A DNA stretch of 6,591 nt from the NCBI GenBank assembly GCA_002425885.1, contig DINC01000327.1:1-6591 (forward strand), read 5' to 3'. Below the pieces are notes generated by a model that saw only the letters and a program-made list of their open reading frames with translations, did no database searches and was not told the DNA's origin. Each line of letters starts with the position of its first letter. Within the stretch, counting starts at the first letter, position 1. The stretch is from Spirochaetia bacterium UBA5550 (lineage in GTDB: Bacteria > Spirochaetota > UBA4802 > UBA5550). A program made the position numbers and the translations under genes. This document shows positions 1 to 6,487 of this stretch, piece after piece.

Positions 1-99
1 CCTGAAGCAATCTGATTCTATGAAAATATTTTTAAATTTTAAATAAATTTATCCAGTCCTGATCAGATTACTTCGTCGTTGACACTCCTCGTAATGACA
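1..99. repeat. Palindromic intergenic repeat (TGTCATTGCGAG...GAAGCAATCT family), left part cut by window edge
   Basis: Positions 4-16 (GAAGCAATCTGAT) and 62-74 (ATCAGATTACTTC) are inverted copies matching at 12 of 13 positions, separated by an AT-rich spacer at 17-61. The right arm continues through CTTCGTCG and CTCCTCG to end in AATGACA at 93-99. Read on the minus strand this arm is TGTCATTACGAGGAG, then GACGAAGTAATCT. From memory this matches a common dispersed intergenic repeat of bacterial genomes (TGTCATTGCGAGGAGCG...GCGACGAAGCAATCT), often arranged tail to tail so that it folds as a long hairpin. The matching left arm would lie just outside the window. It has no coding capacity. It ends 11 bases before the promoter -35 box of the first gene, so it could end transcription arriving from the left. 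Family membership is recalled, not searched. Confidence 0.7.
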
Positions 100-110
100 G
101 TTCTTCAGCT

Positions 111-138
111 TTGTGAATTAATGGCAGGAAGATATAAA
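111..138 (+). promoter_or_regulatory. Candidate sigma70-type promoter for the UDPGP-mntP operon
   Basis: TTGTGA (111-116) and TATAAA (133-138) are separated by 16 bases and resemble the -35 and -10 boxes. Transcription would begin near 145 and give a leader of about 25 bases, which holds the ribosome binding site GAGGTGA just before the ATG at 169. No operator or riboswitch is visible in so short a leader. This is inferred from consensus similarity only. Confidence 0.45.
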
Positions 139-168
139 TAAACTTTTATTTCTTAAAGAGGTGACTGT

Positions 169-1542
169 ATGATTTCATTCAGCGGATATGATGAAGTAAT
201 TGAGAGAGTCTACTCTCACAAACAGGAGCATGTTTTCAGATACTGGGACTCACTGATTGAAAGTGAAAAAAAAGCGCTCCTTGATGAACTATCAGGTATA
301 GATTTTAATCTCCTTGATACTATATATAAACAGGGCAGTGATAATGCCCCGAAAGATTTTTACCCGGCTCCATATATCAAACTCTCCGAAGGGGGTTATG
401 ATGAAAAATTCAGAAACGCCGAAGCCGCAGGTGAAACTCATATAAAGAAGGGTAAAGTTGCCGCTTTTCTTGTTGCAGGGGGGCAGGGCTCAAGGCTCGG
501 GTTTGACGGGCCTAAAGGGAAGTTCCCAGTGGGGCCTGTTTCAGGTAAAACACTCTTCCATTTTCATGCGGAGAAGATCCGCGCCTCTGAAAAAAAATAT
601 GGAGTGAAGATACCATTTCTCATCATGACTTCAAGGGACAACCATGAGGAGACAGAGGCCTTCTTCCGTGATGAGCACTTCTTCGGGCTCTCACCTGAGA
701 ATGTTCATATTTTTCCGCAGAACATGATCCCGTCTATTGATCTTGAGGGGAGGCTTATCCTCTCAGACAAAAATACTCTATTCATGAATCCCGACGGGCA
801 CGGAGGAAGCCTGACAGCTCTGCGCACATCGGGTGCTCTCAAACTTCTTCAGAAACAGGGGATCGAGACTCTCTCATACTTTCAGGTGGACAACCCGCTG
901 GTGAAGATTATTGATCCTCTGTTTATCGGATTCCATGTGATGGAGAGAGCTGAAATTTCAAGCAAAGCTCTGATGAAAGCGTATCACGAGGAGAAGACAG
1001 GTATCTTCGTTGAGTTCGAAGGGGGTAAACTGGGGATAGTTGAATACTCCGATATGCCGGAAGAGAAGATCTTCGCGAAAGATGAAAACGGAGGGATACT
1101 TTATTCTGCCGCTAACCCTGCAATTCACCTCTTCAGTATAAATTTTATTGCATCAGTAACAGGTACCGGTTCTGTGAACCTCCCTTTTCATGTGGCGAAG
1201 AAAAAAATCAGCGCCTTTGTCGACGGCGGGCAGAGTGAGATTACCGGCTTCAAATTTGAAAAATTTGTGTTTGACGCGCTCCCCATTGCTGAAAAAAATA
1301 TAATTCTGGAGACAAGGAGAGAGGAGGAGTTCGCTCCTGTTAAAAACGCGTCAGGTGCTGATTCGCTTCAGACAGCTCAGGGACTGATGAACTCGCTCTA
1401 TCGCAAGTGGCTGACTGAGCGCGCTGTAAAAATTCCTGACCGCGTAAAAGTCATTGAATTATCTCCGCTTTTCGCTTTATCAGAGAGGGATATCCCGGAA
1501 GGGACAATTATACCTGATAAAGAGATGGTTCTCCTGAAATAA
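169..1542 (+). CDS. UDP-N-acetylglucosamine / UDP-sugar pyrophosphorylase, eukaryotic (UAP1/UDPGP) type
   Basis: The predicted cytosolic enzyme joins UTP and a sugar 1-phosphate (GlcNAc-1-P, or possibly Glc-1-P or GalNAc-1-P) to give the UDP-sugar and pyrophosphate, supplying precursors for the cell envelope or glycans. The 457 residues fit the UDPGP family. The nucleotide-binding loop LVAGGQGSRLG is at about 101-111, followed by GPKGKFPVG (114-122) with its conserved lysine. Next come IMTS (152-155), PDGHGGSLTAL (208-218), FQVDNPLVKIIDP (238-250), KFEKFVFDAL (362-371) and EFAPVKNASG (387-396). The blocks PDGxGG, VDNxLVKxxDPxFIGF and EKFVFD are those of human UAP1 (522 residues) rather than of bacterial GlmU. 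There is no C-terminal left-handed beta-helix acetyltransferase, so it makes only the uridylyl step. The start is supported by GAGGTGA four bases upstream. It is the first gene of a likely operon with mntP. The family is secure; the preferred sugar is not. Confidence 0.9.
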   Translation: MISFSGYDEVIERVYSHKQEHVFRYWDSLIESEKKALLDELSGIDFNLLDTIYKQGSDNAPKDFYPAPYIKLSEGGYDEKFRNAEAAGETHIKKGKVAAFLVAGGQGSRLGFDGPKGKFPVGPVSGKTLFHFHAEKIRASEKKYGVKIPFLIMTSRDNHEETEAFFRDEHFFGLSPENVHIFPQNMIPSIDLEGRLILSDKNTLFMNPDGHGGSLTALRTSGALKLLQKQGIETLSYFQVDNPLVKIIDPLFIGFHVMERAEISSKALMKAYHEEKTGIFVEFEGGKLGIVEYSDMPEEKIFAKDENGGILYSAANPAIHLFSINFIASVTGTGSVNLPFHVAKKKISAFVDGGQSEITGFKFEKFVFDALPIAEKNIILETRREEEFAPVKNASGADSLQTAQGLMNSLYRKWLTERAVKIPDRVKVIELSPLFALSERDIPEGTIIPDKEMVLLK

Positions 1543-1560
1543 AGATATTCCGGAGCTTCG

Positions 1561-2133
1561 ATGTCACTTACTATAATTCTCGGTATAGCAGTGGGCCTCT
1601 CCATGGATGCATTCGCTGTCTCTATCTCTTACGGCTGCTCCGCATCAAAGGTCCCGTTGAAGCACACTTCCATGATCGCTTTTGCATTCGGCGGATTCCA
1701 GGCTTTCATGCCTCTGCTGGGCTGGTACGGCGGGACATTCTTTGCGGATTACATTAAAAACTATGATCACTGGATTGCTTTTACTCTCCTGACTTATGTT
1801 GGAGCAAAAATGATTATCGAAGGGATTAAGGGGATGAAGGAGAAGGAAGATTCCTGTTCCACTGAAGATTTTATCATGGACTACAGGAAGCTTTTTATCC
1901 TTGCAGTGGCAACAAGCATAGATGCCCTTGCTGTGGGGCTTTCTCTTTCGCTGCTGGGTGTGGAGATATTCTATCCCTCAGCGGTTATAGGGCTCACAAC
2001 ATTCGCCTTCAGTTTTGCCGGGGTGAGGATGGGGTGCAGACTGAAGGCCCTTTTCGGTAAGAGGGTTGAGATTGCGGGGGGGATTATTCTTCTTATTATT
2101 GGAACTAAAATTTTATCAGAGCATATTTTTTAG
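1561..2133 (+). CDS. mntP: Manganese efflux pump MntP (DUF204/YebN family)
   Basis: This is an inner-membrane exporter that removes excess Mn(II) from the cytoplasm. The 190 residues match the usual family length and show the internal duplication of the family, about three membrane helices per half (roughly 3-25, 36-57, 70-90, then 108-130, 136-158, 170-187) around a charged loop at 91-107. Each half carries the family signature with its acidic residue in the first helix: SMDAFAVSIS with Asp16, and TSIDALAVGLSL with Asp121. The stretch HWIAFTLLTYVGAKMIIEG (70-88) is close to E. coli MntP as I remember it. GGAG at 1552-1555, five bases before the ATG, serves as ribosome binding site. Only 18 bases separate it from the UDPGP gene, so the two are probably co-transcribed and there is no room for the yybP-ykoY manganese riboswitch often found before mntP. 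Its stop codon overlaps that of the convergent MBL gene. Confidence 0.93.
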   Translation: MSLTIILGIAVGLSMDAFAVSISYGCSASKVPLKHTSMIAFAFGGFQAFMPLLGWYGGTFFADYIKNYDHWIAFTLLTYVGAKMIIEGIKGMKEKEDSCSTEDFIMDYRKLFILAVATSIDALAVGLSLSLLGVEIFYPSAVIGLTTFAFSFAGVRMGCRLKALFGKRVEIAGGIILLIIGTKILSEHIF

Positions 2134-2939
2134 TACTTCGGATACCGGAAAACCGGCAGCGTCCCTGTTATGCGATCGATACTTTTAATTTTTCCTTTAA
2201 AAGGCACACGGCTTTCTTTTTTTACTTCATCTCTCCTGATATTGAGATGGGCAGGATAGAGATAGCTGAATTCCATATCTGCAAGTTTTGTCGCTGATTC
2301 AACCTGTTTTTCCCTGTCATAAAATACCGGTACAATCCCCACAGTATTTCTACCGAACAGTGAAAGCCCGCACCCGGAGAAGAGTGACATACTCCTCCTG
2401 TATAAATAGGATGTATGCCCCGGCGTATGACCAGGGGTGTGAACAAATTCAACATCGTAAGCATCAAGAGGATTCTTTCCGCTTTCAGGATCAAAATCTG
2501 CAAGACTGAATAATCCCTTACGCGGCAGTTTACCCGGGCCGTGGGGCATCTTCATCCTGAGCGCAGGGTGCATTGTCAGCAGCTTAATTTTCTGTGATAA
2601 AAGAATCGCTGCATCCGCTTTATGGATGAAAACTTTAACAGGCTTATCCGGAGTTCCTGCCATAGAGACAACTTCTGCCAGGCTACCGGTGTGATCTTTG
2701 TGCCAGTGAGTAAAGGCAATCCCCGTAATATCTGTCATGGAACGCCCCATTAACTCAACAGCATGATTAATCATACTTCCGCTGCCGGGGCCACATGTAT
2801 CTATCAGCAATATTTCATTATTTTTTTCAGAGCAGAGAATGTATGAATAAGTATTAAAAAAGGAGAAGCCGCCAAGCCATATGCCGCGCACCGCGTAAAT
2901 ATTATCCTGAAGTTTGATCACTCTTTTATCATAACTCAT
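2130..2939 (-). CDS. Metallo-beta-lactamase-fold hydrolase with Cys in place of the bridging Asp
   Basis: A soluble metal-dependent hydrolase of 269 residues with no signal peptide; its substrate is unknown. Numbered from the chosen start, it has the core motif THWHKDH (His78, His80, Asp82, His83), HTPGHTPGH with the third-motif ligand at about His171, and YPAH with the last ligand at His231. Where the family usually reads GD followed by xLF, with Asp bridging the metals, this protein reads SGCGLSLF with Cys190 (codon 2370-2372). Class B1/B2 beta-lactamases use Cys221 at the equivalent position. The rest looks like general hydrolases of the glyoxalase II/RNase Z-like superfamily, so antibiotic hydrolysis is not implied. 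An in-frame TTG at 2984 would add 15 residues but has no ribosome binding site, whereas the ATG at 2939 has GGAGG six bases upstream. It is a single-gene unit, convergent and overlapping by 4 bases with mntP, and divergent from the ACT gene. Confidence 0.85.
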   Translation of the reverse strand: MSYDKRVIKLQDNIYAVRGIWLGGFSFFNTYSYILCSEKNNEILLIDTCGPGSGSMINHAVELMGRSMTDITGIAFTHWHKDHTGSLAEVVSMAGTPDKPVKVFIHKADAAILLSQKIKLLTMHPALRMKMPHGPGKLPRKGLFSLADFDPESGKNPLDAYDVEFVHTPGHTPGHTSYLYRRSMSLFSGCGLSLFGRNTVGIVPVFYDREKQVESATKLADMEFSYLYPAHLNIRRDEVKKESRVPFKGKIKSIDRITGTLPVFRYPKY

Positions 2940-2945
2940 ACTGTG

Positions 2946-2950
2946 CCTCC
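2946..2950 (-). promoter_or_regulatory. Ribosome binding site fixing the MBL gene start
   Basis: On the minus strand GGAGG lies six bases before the ATG at 2937-2939. It is a near-ideal Shine-Dalgarno site and is the reason for choosing this start over the upstream in-frame TTG at 2984. Confidence 0.8.
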
Positions 2951-2956
2951 GGATAA

Positions 2957-2984
2957 AAGCTATATCCGCCAATTCATCTGTCAA
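2957..2984 (-). promoter_or_regulatory. Possible promoter for the MBL gene (perfect -35, weak -10)
   Basis: On the minus strand a perfect TTGACA (2979-2984) is followed after 16 bases by TAGCTT (2957-2962), a poor -10 box. Transcription would begin at about 2950, leaving a very short leader that starts at the ribosome binding site. The perfect -35 coincides with the alternative TTG start codon, which is further reason to think this stretch is promoter and not coding. No better -10 box is visible at a standard distance, so this stays tentative. Confidence 0.3.
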
Positions 2985-2989
2985 GAAAT

Positions 2990-3018
2990 TTGAAGGCCTC
3001 TATGCCGGTATTTATTAT
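2990..3018 (+). promoter_or_regulatory. Candidate sigma70-type promoter for the ACT-domain gene
   Basis: TTGAAG (2990-2995) and TATTAT (3013-3018) are spaced by 17 bases, a good -35/-10 pair on the plus strand. The transcript would have a leader of about 75 bases before the ATG at 3100. The site lies back to back with the possible minus-strand promoter of the MBL gene, so the two start regions nearly abut. The rest of the 160-base divergent intergenic region (2940-3099) is AT-rich and shows nothing else I can name. Confidence 0.4.
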
Positions 3019-3099
3019 GGCCTCCAGATAGTAAAAGAGTAGAAAAATAAAATACATACCGTGTAATGGCAGCATCAAAATATAGAGCGTGGAAAAAAT

Positions 3100-3486
3100 A
3101 TGAGACTCCCTATAACCATTCTGCCGGGTGATTATACCATAGTAAAACTCCCTTCCGGATCTGAAACTCCTGACTGGGTTGACCGCACACGATTCTACAG
3201 CATAACAGATACAGGTGAAGAGTATTCTGTTATCTGTGCAGGTGAAGGTCTGCCGGAGGAATATCCGCATGAATGCAGCATGAAAATATTCAAAGTGGAT
3301 AAAAAACTTGAGTTCAGCGAAACTGGTGTTATAAGCTCAATAGCAGCTCCGCTTGCGGAGAAGAAGATACCGATCTTTACACTTTCAACTTTTGATACTG
3401 ATTATATTCTTATTAAGATGGAACATGCTTATGAAGCGGCTGATGTGCTTAAAGATTTCCATGATGTCGATTATTACAGCTGGTGA
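3100..3486 (+). CDS. Standalone ACT-domain protein, CASTOR-like (ACT_7 type)
   Basis: A small soluble protein of 128 residues, the usual size for bacterial standalone proteins of this type. It reads as two linked ACT-like halves. An N-terminal strand region runs LPGDYTIVKLPSG (8-20), then a Trp-containing turn and FYSITDTGEEYSVICAGEGLP (32-52). The C-terminal half is the more diagnostic: FSETGVISSIAAPLAEKKIPIFTLSTFDTDYILIK (72-106), with TG at the start of the helix and STFDTDY on the following strand. These features are typical of the ACT_7 family, which includes the eukaryotic arginine sensor CASTOR1. ACT domains bind small ligands, mostly amino acids, so a ligand-binding or regulatory role is plausible; no catalytic motif is visible. 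The start is the ATG after GGAAAAAAT, a weak ribosome binding site. It is a lone gene, divergent from the MBL gene and convergent with the kinase gene 12 bases away. The target it regulates is unknown. Confidence 0.8.
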   Translation: MRLPITILPGDYTIVKLPSGSETPDWVDRTRFYSITDTGEEYSVICAGEGLPEEYPHECSMKIFKVDKKLEFSETGVISSIAAPLAEKKIPIFTLSTFDTDYILIKMEHAYEAADVLKDFHDVDYYSW

Positions 3487-3498
3487 TTAATAGCAGTT

Positions 3499-6441
3499 TC
3501 AGGATAGGGCCTTTTTAATGCAGGCCGCAAGTTCATTTATCTTAAAGGGCTTCTGGATGAAGTTTACCCCTTCATCCAGAACACCGTGGTGAGCAATTAT
3601 ATCCGCAGTATAACCGGACATGTAGATACTCTTAACTTCAGGGAGCACTGACCTGATCTTTAAGGCAAGGTCCTTCCCGTTCATCCCCGGCATTATAACA
3701 TCAGTAATCAGAAGCTTTATTCCACTTCCACCCTCAACCATCCGGATTGCTTCTGCCGGAGTCGGCACTGCAACAACTGAGTAACCAAGTTCTTCAAGCA
3801 TTGTCCGGCTCATTTCGAGGAGCATAGGTTCGTCTTCAACAAGGAGTATTGTTTCATTGCTCCCCTCATCCCTGCTGTCATTATCCGGTGTTTCATCTTT
3901 TATTATGTTCCCACGATTCCGTGGAAAACATATCCTGAACAGGGTACCTTTTCCAGGATTGCTTTCCACAGAGACATGGCCGCTGTTCTGCCTTATGATG
4001 CCGTAAACCATTGCAAGCCCGAGCCCTGTCCCTTTACCCGTGCCCTTGGTTGTGAAAAATGGTTCAAAAATATGTTCATAAACCTCCCTTGAAAAACCGC
4101 AGCCTGTATCTCTGACATTGAGCAACACATAATCACCCGGAATCCCCTCAGTATAAGAATTACTCTGTTCATCATCAACAGTAATATTCAAAGTCTCTAT
4201 GAATATTTTCCCTTCACCGTTGATGGCATCCCTTGCGTTAACACTGAGATTCGCAAGTATCTGGTTGATCTGTGAAGGATCAATACGCACCGGCCATAAA
4301 GCCTCACCAGGATGCCATTCAAGTTCAATCTCTTCACCAATTAATCTTCTCAGCATGGAGATCATCCCTGAAATCGCTTCATTCAGATCAATTACTCTCG
4401 GTGCCACTGTCTGCTTCCGCGCGAAAGCAAGAAGCTGACTCGTAAGTTCCGCTGATCTCCTCGCAGCTTTTTCAATTTCAACAAGACGCTTATAAACCGG
4501 ACTGGAGTTGTCACATCTCATCAGTGCAAGTTCAGACTGACCTATAATCACTCCAAGCATATTATTAAAATCATGAGCAATTCCGCCTGCAAGTCTGCCC
4601 ACTGATTCCATCTTCTGAGACTGACTAAGCTGCTCCTGAAGTTTTTCCCTTTCAGACTCTGAATGCTTCTTCTCCGTAATATCGGTATGTATCCCTACAA
4701 TAGCTGTAATAACACCGCGCGTGTTGCGATTGGCATAAGCCCGCAGGTCTATTTCAAGTATTTCACGGTTCTTCGAATACATCTTAACTTCGCCTGCCCA
4801 TTGACCGCCGGACATGATTGTTTTAAATACTTCTTCCCCTGTTGCTCTATCAACATAGACTGTATCAACCGGTTTTGAAACGATATCTCCGAAAAGATCA
4901 GTAAAGGCCCTGTTCTGATAATAATGCGCCCCCTGAGGTGTAGATATTCCAATTGCGTCAGTAGAATTTTCAACAGTCTCGCTGAAAATAATTAACGCGT
5001 CTTCAGCTTCCCTGCGGTCTGTGACATCGGTATGCGTTCCAATCATCCGCAGAACTTTACCATTACTGTCGCGCGCCACTATTCTTCCGCGCCCCCTGAT
5101 CCACATCCATGTGCCGTTTTTTCTCCTGAATCTGAATTCAATATCAAACACCGCAGTTCGCCCTCTGACATGATTATCAATGGCATTCATGGACCGTTCA
5201 ATGTCTTCAGGATGCACCCGCGCAGCCCATTCAGAAAAGTCTTGAGGAAATTCATCAGGTTCATATCCTGCAAGTGTATAATAACGCTTATCAAAGAAAA
5301 CAGTGTTGTCTTCCATATTCCAGTCCCACAATCCGTCATTAACTGCAGTCATGGCAAGATTAAAGCGCTCTTCGCTCTTGCGTAAAGCCTCTTCACTTTC
5401 TCTCTGTGCAGTTTCCTCTCTCTCTCTTATTTTAATATCCCTTGATACCAGTGCAAAAAGGATAATCATAAATCCCGAGAGACTCCAGACGAACAATGAT
5501 CGCCGCGCTGCTGCGAAGTAATAATCAACTTTTTTTATACGGTGGAGCATATTCAGCTCCCCTCCGCCGATCTCACTCCTGATCCAGAAAAATCCATCAT
5601 CTCCGCTAAACCATGACCCGGGGATAGGGATCAGCGGATAAGTTTCATCTTTTGAAAAATCACCAATCCGCGCAACAATCCTGCCATTCTCATCAGCAAG
5701 GATTGTCTCTCCCGGAATATATCCGATCATGGAAAGGTTCCTGAGGAGATCTATACCAAGATCAAGTGACATTACACCGATAAACTTTGCATTCACCTGC
5801 ACAGGTGATGAAATTGTTATCATAAGCCCTTTACCTACACTGTCTTCGTACAGGTCGGATATAATCTGTTTCATACCGGGATTATTTTCCGGAACAGCCT
5901 GACTCCAGAAGGGCCTATTATACTCCGGAAGGGAAAACCGGTAATCGCTGATCCTTAACTTAGGGGCAAGATAGAGAAATTTTTCAGCAGAGGTGTAGTA
6001 TATCCATACAACATTTTTATTAAAAGCAAGGATCGATTTGATCTGCGAATCAATGGAAACAGCAGCACTTAATTCGTTTTTAACAGAAGCGGGGAGAGGG
6101 AAAAAACCGATACCTGTGCATGTACCGGCAAGGCTTTCTACACCTTTATCCTCCGCATATCCGGAGAGACCCCAGACTCCATGTTCCCTGTAATATCTGG
6201 CGCCGGAGGTTTCCGGCGCGGTTCCACTCCCGTAATTTTTTGCAATAGTTCTGCTCATCCCGTCAACCTGCTGCTGAACCATTGAAATATATGTACTTAC
6301 AAACTGGACCCTCCCGGAAAAAGTCCCTTCTATAGATCTTCTGATATCTTTCATTGCAAAAAAATAATATCCCGCAGCAACCGCTACAGATGCAGCAGCA
6401 AGAATTCTAAGGAAAAACAAGATGTGTGTTTTAATTTTCAA
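3499..6441 (-). CDS. Membrane hybrid sensor histidine kinase (Cache-PAS-PAS-HisKA-HATPase-REC)
   Basis: A 980-residue inner-membrane sensor kinase. Helix 1 is at about 7-29, a periplasmic double-Cache sensor at about 30-313 (YNRPFWSQAVPENNPG at 174-189 and DSVGKGLMITISSPV at 200-214 are typical) and helix 2 at about 315-333. There is no obvious HAMP domain. A charged coiled coil (334-360) leads to a PAS_3-type domain with PAC (about 357-476) and a second PAS (about 482-592), then a coiled coil (590-612). The HisKA domain has the H-box GGIAHDFNN with His623. The ATPase domain has the N-box NLSVNARDA (731-739), DTGCG (778-782), FEPFFTTK (792-799) and GTGLGLA (804-810). After an acidic linker (about 845-862) comes a receiver with E869/D870, phosphoacceptor Asp914 (LLITDVIMPG), Ser942 and Lys964. 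All catalytic residues are present. No response regulator or HPt gene is nearby, so it is an orphan; its signal is unknown. The start codon is TTG. Confidence 0.93.
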   Translation of the reverse strand: MKIKTHILFFLRILAAASVAVAAGYYFFAMKDIRRSIEGTFSGRVQFVSTYISMVQQQVDGMSRTIAKNYGSGTAPETSGARYYREHGVWGLSGYAEDKGVESLAGTCTGIGFFPLPASVKNELSAAVSIDSQIKSILAFNKNVVWIYYTSAEKFLYLAPKLRISDYRFSLPEYNRPFWSQAVPENNPGMKQIISDLYEDSVGKGLMITISSPVQVNAKFIGVMSLDLGIDLLRNLSMIGYIPGETILADENGRIVARIGDFSKDETYPLIPIPGSWFSGDDGFFWIRSEIGGGELNMLHRIKKVDYYFAAARRSLFVWSLSGFMIILFALVSRDIKIREREETAQRESEEALRKSEERFNLAMTAVNDGLWDWNMEDNTVFFDKRYYTLAGYEPDEFPQDFSEWAARVHPEDIERSMNAIDNHVRGRTAVFDIEFRFRRKNGTWMWIRGRGRIVARDSNGKVLRMIGTHTDVTDRREAEDALIIFSETVENSTDAIGISTPQGAHYYQNRAFTDLFGDIVSKPVDTVYVDRATGEEVFKTIMSGGQWAGEVKMYSKNREILEIDLRAYANRNTRGVITAIVGIHTDITEKKHSESEREKLQEQLSQSQKMESVGRLAGGIAHDFNNMLGVIIGQSELALMRCDNSSPVYKRLVEIEKAARRSAELTSQLLAFARKQTVAPRVIDLNEAISGMISMLRRLIGEEIELEWHPGEALWPVRIDPSQINQILANLSVNARDAINGEGKIFIETLNITVDDEQSNSYTEGIPGDYVLLNVRDTGCGFSREVYEHIFEPFFTTKGTGKGTGLGLAMVYGIIRQNSGHVSVESNPGKGTLFRICFPRNRGNIIKDETPDNDSRDEGSNETILLVEDEPMLLEMSRTMLEELGYSVVAVPTPAEAIRMVEGGSGIKLLITDVIMPGMNGKDLALKIRSVLPEVKSIYMSGYTADIIAHHGVLDEGVNFIQKPFKINELAACIKKALS

Positions 6442-6451
6442 AAGTCCCTTT
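6439..6451 (-). promoter_or_regulatory. TTG start codon and ribosome binding site of the kinase gene
   Basis: On the minus strand AAAGGGA (6445-6451) lies three bases before TTG (6439-6441). An in-frame stop at 6463-6465 allows no upstream ATG or GTG, and the next in-frame ATG (Met30) would delete the first membrane helix. TTG is therefore the best-supported start. A TTG codon with such close spacing suggests modest translation. Confidence 0.6.
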
Positions 6452-6461
6452 CTTTCACTGT

Positions 6462-6487
6462 ATTATTATTTTTAAGTTAATAATAAT
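6462..6487. repeat. AT-only inverted repeat in the leader of the kinase gene
   Basis: ATTATTATT (6462-6470) and AATAATAAT (6479-6487) form a perfect 9+9 bp inverted repeat around an 8-base loop (6471-6478). It lies about 20-45 bases before the kinase start codon, where a promoter or operator would be expected. A weak minus-strand promoter pair, TTGCCC (6497-6502) and TAACTT (6474-6479) with 17-base spacing, would put the -10 box in the loop and right arm of this repeat. Simple AT sequence can form such repeats by chance, so an operator role is only a possibility. The remaining bases at 6503-6573 show nothing I can identify. Confidence 0.35.

Noticed and set aside
1543..1560. yybP-ykoY manganese riboswitch before mntP
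   Set aside because: The gap is only 18 bases, far too short for the aptamer.
2145..2156. CCGG-AAAA-CCGG hairpin just after mntP as a possible terminator
   Set aside because: The stem is only four base pairs with no extension and no T tract follows. It lies within the MBL coding sequence.
2940..2984. N-terminal extension of the MBL protein from an in-frame TTG at 2984
   Set aside because: No ribosome binding site precedes it, the TTG forms part of a perfect TTGACA -35 box, and the ATG at 2939 has an ideal GGAGG.
3064..3072. TAATGGCAG shared with 119-127, upstream of two different genes
   Set aside because: A single nine-base match with no common spacing to the starts and no symmetry is too little to propose a shared regulatory site.
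2974..3270. Minus-strand open frame of 98 codons across the divergent intergenic region and ACT gene
   Set aside because: It lies largely opposite the well-supported ACT gene, resembles no known family and has a composition unlike a real protein. The ACT reading on the other strand explains the same DNA.
3508..3526. GGCCT...AGGCC inverted repeat beyond the ACT gene stop as a possible terminator
   Set aside because: The stem is five base pairs around a nine-base loop with no T run after it, and it falls inside the kinase coding sequence.
5032..5385. Plus-strand open frame of 117 codons inside the kinase gene
   Set aside because: It is opposite the first PAS domain of the kinase. Its His-, Pro- and Ser-rich translation has no recognisable domain, as expected of a shadow frame.
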